Source: Osedax frankpressi
Lineage: Eukaryota > Annelida > Polychaeta > Sabellida > Siboglinidae
NCBI GenBank assembly: GCA_964035775.1
Contig: OZ038317.1
Location: forward strand, 27,431,527 to 27,495,526
DNA length: 64,000 nt
Direction of reading: 5' to 3'
Positions 51,901-63,900 of this stretch are shown here, piece after piece. The notes beneath the pieces are model-generated. The model was not told the origin of the DNA and did no database searches. It was given only the letters and a program-made list of their open reading frames with translations. Position numbers and translations under genes: made by a program. The stretch's first letter is position 1; every line of letters starts with the position of its first letter.

Positions 51901-54900
51901 TGTCACTGTCATTGTCACTGTCATTGTCACTGTCATTGTCATTGTCACTGCCATTGTCACTGCCATTGTCACTGCCATTGTCACTGTCATTGTCATTGTC
52001 ATTGTCATTGTCATTGTCATTGTCACTGTCATTATCATTGTCATTGTCATTGTCATTGTCATTGTCACTGTCATTGTCATTGTCACTGTCATTGTCATTG
52101 TCACTGTCATTGTCATTGTCATTGTCATTGTCATTGTCATTGTCATTGTCACTGTCATTATCATTGCCATTGTCACTGTCATTGTCATTGTCATTGTCAT
52201 TGTCATTGTCATTGTCATTGTCATTGTCATTGCCATTTTCATTGTCACTGCCATTGTCATTGCCATTTTCATATGCATTGCCAGCTAGGTAATGTTATCA
52301 GATTAAAGTTATTATTATTAATAATAATCTGCATTTATTTAATATTATATCTATTCAGATCTACTTTAATTTCTACACAACTGTGAGAAATTGATATTTA
52401 TTACTTATGGCTACTCTTTACTCAAGTACTCCAAATTGTATTCCTATACCCATCAGTGTACCTTATTGGGTATTATCTACATCTTCATTATTACCTAACT
52501 ACCCAGAGTATTCTCTATCTGAACCATGAACTACACTACTCATAACCCCATCTTAGTTACCCTCTCTCATTATCGCCATGTTAACCTCTAGCCCTAACCC
52601 CTTACCCACCATACTACCCTCTAGCCCTACTTAAACCCACTTTATCATACCGGACTAACCTCAACCCCTACCAAAACTTCCCTTATCCCTCCAGACTATC
52701 CTCTAGCCCTACCATAACCTTCCTTACCCCATCAGACTACCCTCTAACTCTACCCTAAACCACAATACCTCAATACTCTGTCAATACCCTATCCTAATCT
52801 TCCATACCCACCAGAATACCCATTATTCCTACCATAACCCACCAGATTATCTTCTAGTCATACCATAACCCACTTACCCTATAAGACTACCCTTTAGCCA
52901 TACCATAACCTACCTTACCTTATAAAACTATCCTTTAGCCCTACCCTAACCTACCTTACCCCACTAAAATAACCCTTACGCTAACCTCCCATACCCTTAG
53001 AACTACTGCTATAGCCTTACCCTAACCTCCCTTACCCTTCAGATTACCCATATAGCCCTACCCTAACCTAAATTACGCCTTCCGACTACCACCCTAGCCA
53101 TATCCTAACCCCATTACCCTACCAGACTATCCTATAACCATACCCTACCCCCTTACCCTACCAGACTATCCTATAGCCCTACCCTAACCTCCTTACCCTA
53201 CCAGACTATCCTATAACCCTACCCTAACCCCCTTACCCTACCAGACTATCATATAGCCCTACCCTAACCCCCTTAACCCACCAGACTATCCTATAACCCT
53301 ACCCTAACCCCCTTACCCCACCAGACTATCCTATATACCTGCCCTAACCCTCTTACACTACCAGACTATCCTCTAGACCTACCCTAACCCCTTACCCCAC
53401 CAGACTATCATATAGCCCTACCCAAACCCCATTACCATACCCTAACCCCCAAACCCCACCAGTCTATCATATAGCCCTACCCTAACCCCTTACCCTACTC
53501 TCACCCCCAAACTCCACCAGTTCATAATATAGCCCTACCCTAACCCCCTTACCCCACCAGACTATCCTATAGCCCTACCCTAACCCCCAAACCCCACCAG
53601 GCTATCCTCTAGCCCTTATTCACCGGCATTACCTGTACAAGAAGGCTCCAGCATGTCTGCAACACCTCTATTTCATCATAACAGGACTGTGTATTGGCTA
53701 TTTTAACTTTGGTTAGTATCGGTGGGGTTAAGTAACTGTAATACAATAGAAAAAGGATTGTCAGAGTTATTTTTAGCTAATTGAATTTAATAACAACTTT
53801 GGCAATTGGTATATAAAAATATTAAATTTTCTGAAAAATTGGTAATGGACTTTATTCAAGTTGAATGATTTTTATTTTAATAATTTAAATTAAACTATTA
53901 AGTAAATTTGTATTCAATTTCATAAAATATTATTAGAATTGTTACAATCTGCTATTAAAAAGTTATTATTAAATATAATAATTATTGATAATAGCCTATA
54001 TATAAGTATAGAATTTAGTTTATATAATAGTTTATAATATACTATAATATATAATATACTAAGTATATATAACATATACAAATTATTAGCACATGTTCTA
54101 TATACAAATAAACAATACAAATATTTATTAAAAACTTTTAAGTTTCATAACTCACATTAATAAGCATTTATTAGGTTTTTTAGAATTTGCAATGTAATGA
54201 ATATAAATGAGTTATATAACAACTGTAATTAACAATAGGTATTTAAATGATATTAATGACCTATGAACTATGACATATGAACTAAAACAGAATTCTTGAA
54301 CTTGTTCATTTCCTAATATAATTGATTTCATTTCATAATCTAATACATTTCATGTATCAATTATTCTAATAATGTTATTTTAACAATCCATTACCTTTCA
54401 TTGTTTACATTCATTGTTTTTACAAAACTATTGACATCACCAATTGACTAATCTTTTATTTTTTAATGTAAACATGAATACATAACATTTATTAATCGAA
54501 TATTAACAATTATATCAATTTAAATACTCTTTGTTGCAGTAATAATATTATATACATATATGTTTAATAATATTTTTTATAAATATTGTTATGAAACAAT
54601 TTTGATTTATTATCTGTTGAAATTACTGACATCATTACAATTGTATTGTTATTGACATAAACTTAATTTGTCTATTTAATTGTTTGCACTTGCTCTCTTT
54701 TTAATAGTTTTGTACTAACCTTGGCACCTCAGTGACCTATTATTATATAATAACATGGTGATGACCTTATCAAAGCAATTGATCTAATTTCATGACTCAA
54801 TATCATACATTGAATAACAACAGATATCTTACTGTCTATTCCCATTTAAAAAACAAATTTTTTACATTATATATCATTATATAATATATCATATTTTAAA

Positions 54901-57900
54901 TAAATTATATAAGTACCTAAGACTATTTCTGTTATGTACATCAAAGGATTTTAACAAACTATTGTAGGTACAAGTGATTTATTAAATACAAGGTCATTTA
55001 TTAAATTAATTTACTATTGTTAGTAGGGAAAATACTTATAAATATTTTGATTTTAATTTACATTTTTTTAATATCCTTTTTTATTATTTTACAAAGTACA
55101 CTAATAAGTTGAAATAATAAGTTATACCTTTAATTAGATATGCTATGTGTTCTTTTTAAAAAATTATAACTCATATTCAATATTATATTCTAATGATTTA
55201 TTATTAATTATTTATTGATTTTGTAGATAATTTATTGGGTTATGATTAATAATAAAGTATAATAATATAAAGTATATATTAATAAATCTATTTAGTAATC
55301 AATATTATGTCATAATATAAGCATATCATTAAAAACAGTTACAAAACTTTAATTCATAATCTTTAATTCTTATAATGTATATTTATTTTAATAATAATTT
55401 AAATATTCTATAATTGTAATTAATTGTATTATTTATAAATTCTGATTTTTTCTCAATTCATTATTAATTAATTAACCCTTTATTATTAATACTATATTAT
55501 TACCACTAGATTATTACTACTAGATTATTACCACTAGATTATTACCACTAGATTATTAATACTATATTATTACCACTAGATTATTACTACTAGATTATTA
55601 CTACTAGATTATTACTACTAGATTATTACTACTAGATTATTACTACTAGATTATTACCACTAGATTATTACTACTAGATTATTACTACTAGATTATTACT
55701 ACTAGATTATTACCACTAGATTATTACCACTAGATTATTACCACTAGATTATTACCACTAGATTATTACTACTAGATTATTACCACTAGATTATTACTAC
55801 TATATTATTACCACTAGATTATTACTACTAGATTATTACTACTAGATTATTACTACTAGATTATTACCACTAGATTATTACTACTAGACTATTACTACTA
55901 GATTATTACCACTAGATTATTACTACTAGATTATTACTACTAGATTATTACCACTAGATTATTACCACTAGATTATTACTACTAGATTATTACTACTAGA
56001 TTATTACCACTAGATTATTACTACTAGATTATTACTACTAGATTATTACCACTAGATTATTACTACTAGATTATTACCACTAGATTATTACTACTAGATT
56101 ATTACTACTAGATTATTACTACTAGATTATTACTACTAGATTATTACCACTAGATTATTACTACTAGACTATTACTACTAGATTATTACCACTAGATTAT
56201 TACTACTAGATTATTACTACTAGATTATTACCACTAGATTATTACCACTAGATTATTACTACTAGATTATTACTACTAGATTATTACCACTAGATTATTA
56301 CTACTAGATTATTACCACTAGATTATTACCACTAGATTATTACTACTAGACTAAAACAACCAACACTCACATATACACTACAATGATTTCACTAATTATT
56401 TACATATTGTTATAACTAATACAATTATAATGTTGTTATATCAATGTTGAGTTTCTTCTATTAATTTTCTATTGAATTAAGTATTCAAGTCATATTTTTA
56501 GATTCCCCTTTAATTACTTGTACTCACCTACACTTACATGCACTCATATTACCCAACTGTACTTAACTGTACTCACCTCTACTTACTTGTACTTATACGT
56601 ACTCAATTGTACTTCGTGTACTTAATATGTACTAAATTGTGCTAACCTCAAACTGTATATTCCAAACTACTCCCTTACTACTCCCTTATGTATCCCTTAT
56701 TAACCCATTACCAACAACTTACCAACCCCAGTCAATATAATTTATGTATAGTGTTTAAAATAATGAAGATAATTATATATTATAAATAATACAGTTGTAG
56801 ATTTCTACAGTACTAAATACCGCTATGTAAGGTAACATTCATATTATGAATATGACCTACTCAGTATGGTAATATGATATTACCTCATTGTTATATGAGA
56901 TGTTCATAAATCATTTCAAGGCTTTTCATATATTCACTTATTTGGGACCTTTTGCGAAAGTGGTTTGGGTTTTAAAAAATACTTATCTTTAATATTAATG
57001 ATAACAGTTTTTTTTAATATAAACCCATTTTAACAAAATAGTTTTAGAGATTATGGAGTAAATTACAATGGAAATTGTTCTGTGGTATTACATCATTAAT
57101 CATGGTTTTAATCATTGCATCACTTACATAATTACATATTAAATCAGTATTTTGTATTAAATTTGACAAATAAATAACTCTTTTATATTCACTCATTTAT
57201 TTCAATTAAATACATTTAATATAAGTATCATTTTGATATAATAATTATTGAGTATTATTTTATTATTATCTTTGATAATTTCTATGTTTTTTTAATTCAC
57301 CGAGAAATGTTGTACTTAAGTATTTATACTTGTACTTATACTTGTACTTAAGTAATATAGTTTGTAGTACATAGTACTACAAACTACATTGTAGTACTTA
57401 ATTGTACATAGGATATTCATACAAATGTTATCCTAGTTAACTGTCCTTTACTGAACCCTAATCATGACCTTGACCTTGACCACCAGGTATGCATATATGC
57501 CACTCTATCATCAATATTCTTATGGTGTATGGTATTTTGAAGAGTGTAGGGGGTACCTCACTTGGAGTTTTACTAGGCTTCATAGTAAATATGGTTAGAC
57601 CCTAATCTTAACCCATAAATATAGACCAATTCTTAATCTTATCTTACTTATTTTAAAATATTTTAACAGATTTTAAAAAATCATATAAAAATATTCTAAA
57701 ATTAATTTTTTCTTATAATTAATTTACTTCATAATTGTCATATTAATATACAATGTACTAAGGATATAAAACAATACAAACACATAACAATAGTTTACCT
57801 ACTTTGCATTCACTTTTGTATCAATGGTCTAATTATAAGAAATTAAAAATGCGACCTTGGATTGTTTATAAGAAGTGATAATCTTTGACCTTTAGAGTTG

Positions 57901-60900
57901 CTCGAGTTTTCTACTTTATACATGTTTATTAAGTACATTAACTACCAATTCATATTATATAATGTGTATTTAATCTTAAACCAAATATTGTATGATATTG
58001 TTACATTTAACACTACGTTTAACTTTACATATTAACATTACATTTTAATAATACTTAGCACTACATTTTAACATTACACTTTAACGTTACACTTTAACAT
58101 TACACTTTAACATTACACTTTAATATTACACTTTAACATTACACTTTAACATTACACTTTAACATTACACTTTAACATTACACTTTAATATTACACTTTA
58201 ACATTACACTTTAACATTACACTTTAACATTACATTTTAATATTACACTTTAACATTACATTTTAACATTACACTTTAACATTACACTTTAACATTACAC
58301 TTTAACATTACACTTTAACATTACACTTTAACATTACACTTTAACATTACACTTTAACATTACACTTTAACATTACACTTTAACATTACACTTTAACATT
58401 ACACTTTAACATTACACTTTAACATTACACTTTAACATATAAATACTAAAATTTTAAATTATAACAGATATAAATAATAACAGATATATTATAAAACACT
58501 TTCTTGCAATATTATCTTATAAAGTAACTTATCTCTGACCACTGTTAGGGTTATGCTGGGGCTATTACATGAAAATGACCCCTGACCCCACTACAGACCT
58601 ACCTATGCTGGGTCTACTACATGATAATGACACCTGACCCCACTACAGACCTACCTATGCTGGGTCTACTACATGATAATGACCCCTGACCCCACTACAG
58701 ACCTATCTATGCTGGGTCTACTACATGATAATGACCCCTGACCTCACTACAGACCTACCTATGCTGGGTCCACTACATGATAATGACCCCTGACCCCACT
58801 ACAGACCTATCTATGCTGGGGCTACTACATGATAATGACCCCTGACCCCACTACAGACCTATCTATGCTGGGGCTACTACATGATAATGACCCCTGACCC
58901 CACTACAGACCTATCTATGCTGGGGCTACTACGTAACAATGACCCCTGACCCCACTACAGACCTATATATGCTGGGTCTACTACATGATAATGACCCCTG
59001 ACCCCACTACAGACCTATCTATGCTGGGGCTACTACATGATAATGACCCCTGACCCCACTACAGACCTATCTATGCTGGGGCTACTACGTAACAATGACC
59101 CCTGACCCCACTACAGACCTATCTATGCTGGGGCTACTACATGATAATGACCCCTGACCCCACTACAGACCTATCTATGCTGGGGCTACTACGTAACAAT
59201 GACCCCTGACCCCACTACAGACCTATCTATGCTGGGTCCACTACATGATAATGACCCCTGACCCCACTACAGACCTATCTATGCTGGGGCTACTACATGA
59301 TAATGACCCCTGACCCCACTACAGACCTATCTATGCTGGGGCTACTACATGATAATGACCCCTGACCCCACTACAGACCTATCTATGCTGGGGCTACTAC
59401 ATGATAATGACACATGACCCCACTACATACCTATCTATGCTGGGTCTACTACATGATAATGACCCCTGACCCCACTACAGACCTACCTATGCTGGGTCCA
59501 CTACATGATAATGACCCCTGACCCCACTACAGACCTATCTATGCTGGGGCTACTACATGATAATGACCCCTGACCCCACTACAGACCTATCTATGCTGGG
59601 GCTACTACATGATAATGACCCCTGACCCCACTACAGACCTATCTATGCTGGGGCTACTACGTAACAATGACATCTGATTACACAATATGCTGGACAACTG
59701 CCCACTGCGTTTTAACAATGAGACTTCTGGCACTTCTTTACGATGTCATGGATGGCCGCACAAAAGAGGTAGGTATCTGAACCGGGGCTAAGTAGAACTC
59801 TAATGGCACTGTCTGAAAGTAGGGTTAATGACGTTATTAAGTCCGGATCCTGTACATAGTTCTAACACTTCCTCCAGCTTCAACGCAGAAGCTTTAGGAA
59901 GTGTATAGGGAGGGACAATCTACATATAAGGTTAACGGAAAGGGTGTGTCTTTAATTTGGATATAACTATCGTCTTGGTTAGTAGTCTTAAAGGTGAAGG
60001 TCATTTATTCCATTGAGAAGAAGTAACAATAGAGAAAACACACTAAATTCATATGAATTTGCTGTTTGTGTGTTGAGAAAGTGGTGAGATCTTTTAGTTC
60101 TATTGTGGTCATCATATTAATTGCACAATTTGGTATTCCGTATAAAGCAACTTGCAGTAGTCAAGTTGCGGAAGGAAGTTTGGCGGTGGTAAGAAGTTTG
60201 GCTAATTTGGTTGCGAGGCTGGGTCTAATAAAACGTAAATGTTGAGGTTGTAATAGATTTAGAAATAGAGATGATGTGAATAATAAGAAGTAAATATAAG
60301 TTAGCTTCGATGGTGGTTGCAAAGTTAAAAGTGTTATTTGCAAATGAAGGTGTGAGATTTAGCAAGGATTGTTTTGAATTTTGTATTTGCATACTTTTGG
60401 TTATTAATGCAAAGTGTTATGTTACAGGGTTATGTTTATATAGATCTGTATATCATTTTGATGTAGGTTTTGATGTAGGTTTTGATGTAGGTTTTGATGT
60501 AGGTTTTGATGTAGGTTTTGATGTAGGTTTTGATGTAGGTTTTGATGTAGGTTTTGATGTAGGTTTTGATGTAGGTTTTGATGTAGGTTTTGATGTAGGT
60601 TTTGATGTAGGTTTTGATGTAGGTTTTGATGTAGGTTTTGATGTAGGTTTTGATGTAGGTTTTGATGTAGGTTTTGATGTAGGTTTTGATGTAGGTTTTG
60701 ATGTAGGTTTTGATGTAGGTTTTGATGTAGGTTTTGATGTAGGTTTTGATGTAGGTTTTGATGTAGGTTTTGATGTAGGTTTTGATGTAGGTTTTGATGT
60801 AGGTTTTGATGTAGGTTTTGATGTAGGTTTTGATGTAGGTTTTGATGTAGGTTTTGATGTAGGTTTTGATGTAGGTTTTGATGTAGGTTTTGATGTAGGT

Positions 60901-63900
60901 TTTGATGTAGGTTTTGATGTAGGTTTTGATGTAGGTTTTGATGTAGGTTTTGATGTAGGTTTTGATATAGGTTTTGATGTAGGTTTTGATGTAGGTTTTG
61001 ATTTAGGTTTTGATGTAGGTTTTGATGTAGGTTTTGATGTAGGTTTTGATGTAGGTTTTGATTTAGGTTTTGATGTAGGTTTTGATGTAGGTTTTGATGT
61101 AGGTTTTGATGTAGGTTTTGATGTAGGTTTTGATTTAGGTTTTGATGTAGGTTTTGATGTAGGTTTTGATTTAGGTTTTGATGTAGGGTTACAAATTATA
61201 ATCTGACATGATCTTTGTGTATATAATAATACCTGTAGCAGAAACTCGTTGAAGCATTATGTTATGGTCGATGGTATCAAAAGTTGAGGAGAGATGCAGG
61301 AAAACTATGACAATACCATTACTTTGTTTTGGAATAGAGTAAATACCATTAAGGTTGAGAATAAGCTTTCAAGGATTTAAGATATTCTAGATATTTACTT
61401 GGTATTAATTGGTTCATGTTAATTTGAAGTTGCTTGGAGTAAATAATGAATATGTATCGAGAACCGTATTTGAATTGATGTAGTTTTTAGAGGAAATCTA
61501 TGTAAAGCAGTCATATTTATGTTATTGATTTTTCTGTAGTTAATATTTGCTAAAGGTTTTGAAGGTTAGATCCAGTTGTAAAAACTTTCAATCATTAATC
61601 TTATTTTTAGGCAATTTATTAAATTAATAATTCATGTTATACTGTATTCATTTCTAGCTTTTTCTTTTTTATTAATATTATTAAGCAAATATTATTATTA
61701 TATATTTTAAATGGAATTATGAATTTATATATTATTTTTTATTAGATACTTTTCCAAGAAACCAGATGATATAATATTATACAATTATACAATATTATAT
61801 AATTATTTTAATAAAAAATAAAACAATAATAAACAATTTAACAATAATAAATGCTTGTTTCTCCTCAAAGTCTGTTAACATTACATACACATTATATAAC
61901 AGTTTTATTTATATATTGGAGAACTATTATATCTTACTTTGCAGTATAAAATTATAATCAATAATAATATATATTTTAGTAGCTCAATACAATACCTCTA
62001 TTTTGTATGCCCACATTGGAGTGTATGTATATGGATTGAATGTTTCTACCCTCTACTAAACAGATGTTCTACCCTTTACAGTGGTATAATACATATTTAA
62101 TCTAAAAGATGATTTATTTTCGATAACCTATTTCATTCCCTCTCTAATTTTTTTATCTCGGATATCTGCAAATGAATTGAATGTCTTTGTAGTATCATAT
62201 GGCATGTCTGGTTGTGTATTTCAAACACATGAGTTTATTGTAGCTATTGTTTATTTGAATTTTTTGTAAGCTCAGGGTTCAATCAGTATATAATGTAATA
62301 TAATATACTATTGTAAGTTATTCTATTATATATTGTTTCATTATTTATATAGGAGTTGCTATCTTTTATTACCAAATTGTTATTTAGTTTATTTATTTTT
62401 TCTTGTGAGTGATTGAGTGAATGAATGAGTGGGTGAGTGAGTGCATGAGTAAGTGCATGTGTGTGACAGTGAGTGAGTGAGTGAGTGAGTGAGTGAGTGA
62501 GTGAGTGAGTGAGTGAGTGAGTGAGTGAGTGAGTGAGTGAGTGAGTGAGTGAGTGAGTGAGTGAGTGAGTGAGTGAGTGAGTGAGTGAGTGAGTGAGTGA
62601 GTGAGTGAGTGAGTGAGTGAGTGAGTGAGTGAGTGAGTGAGTGAGTGAGTGAGTGAGTGAGTGAGTGAGTGAGTGAGTGAGTGAGTGAGTGAGTGAGTTA
62701 GTGAGTGAGTAGGTAAGTGAGTGAGTGAGTGAGTGAGTAGGTGAGTGAGTAGGTGAGTGAGTGAGTAAGTGAGTGAGTGAGTGAGTAGGTGAGTGAGTGA
62801 CAAGATGAGTGAGAAGATGAGTGAGTAAGTGAATGAGTTCGTTAGTGAGTGAATGAGTGAGTGAGTGAGTGAGTGAATGAGTGAATAAATGAGTGAGATA
62901 GTGAGAGAATGCGTGAGTGAGTAAAATACTAATTAATTGAATAGTGAGTATTAAATTGAGTTAGTGAGTGGATAAATTAACGAGTGAGTGAGTGAGTGAG
63001 TGAATAAATGAGTGAGATAGTGAGAGAATGCGTGAGTGAGTAAAATACTAATTAATTGAATAGTGAGTATTAAATTGAGTTAGTGAGTGGATAAATTAAC
63101 GAGTGAGTGAGTGAGTGCGTGAATAAATGAGTGAGATAGTGAGAGAATGAGTAAATATGTAAATATAATATAATTTCTCTACCAGATAAATCTTTCTTCT
63201 GATTTGAAAGAATCCCGGTTGGTAGAATGTCCTTCACTTCTCGAGATTTCTGGTCAAGCATATTTCTTCGGTGGATTCCTCGCAGGACCACTGGTCAGTT
63301 ACACAAATACTACCCATTGGTCGGCACAAATATGTCATTATCTTTATAATACAATATGACGTACTCATAGGAATTTAACTACTCGAGTACCTAACACCTC
63401 ATTTATTCCTTATCAGTTCTCAATGCGACGCTATCAGGATTTTATTGCAGGGAAATTTACAGATGGTGAAGTCAACGGCAAACCCGATTGGTCTAAAATT
63501 GCAATTGCAGTTTATAATATAATTTTGTAGTGATTTCTTTAATATCGGACCTACAATTTGATTTTTAAAATCTTCGATTATTTTATAATAAATACTCGCT
63601 ACCAAATTAATAACGCCGAAATGCGTGTAATTTTGCAGCGTTAACGCTGGCTGGCTGAGGTTGTTGGCTGGTATAATATATGCGCTGTTAAACCAGATCT
63701 GCCTCTACCTTTTACCGATGGAGTTTGTCCTATCAGAACAGTTTAATGTCAGTGTGAAAATTCTTTCAAAGAACTTATACTCTGTAATTTTAGTGTTATG
63801 CTCATATAACTATAGCGTCGATATTAAATGTATTAAGTGTTAATAGGGTTTTCTTTATCGATTATTTAAGAAAATCTTAAATTGAAATTATTTATAAGAT

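Noticed and set aside
49773-52386. Very long open frames (over 800 codons) on both strands
   Set aside because: They are the stop-free frames of a 6-bp microsatellite (LS, HC, MT dipeptides) inside LPCAT3 intron 1. No complexity, no codon signature, and open in opposite directions at once.
52560-53600. Interstitial telomere (CCCTAA-like) sequence
   Set aside because: CCCTAACCC occurs only once per 40-bp unit, and the unit is explained by duplication of the LPCAT3 exon 2 acceptor.
60310-61206. 298-codon frame with repeated FDVG
   Set aside because: The body is the 12-bp array in LPCAT3 intron 4. The non-repeat N-terminal part has no family resemblance and the array is stop-free by chance.
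62393-62803. SLTH repeat frame, minus strand
   Set aside because: A reading of the GAGT microsatellite.
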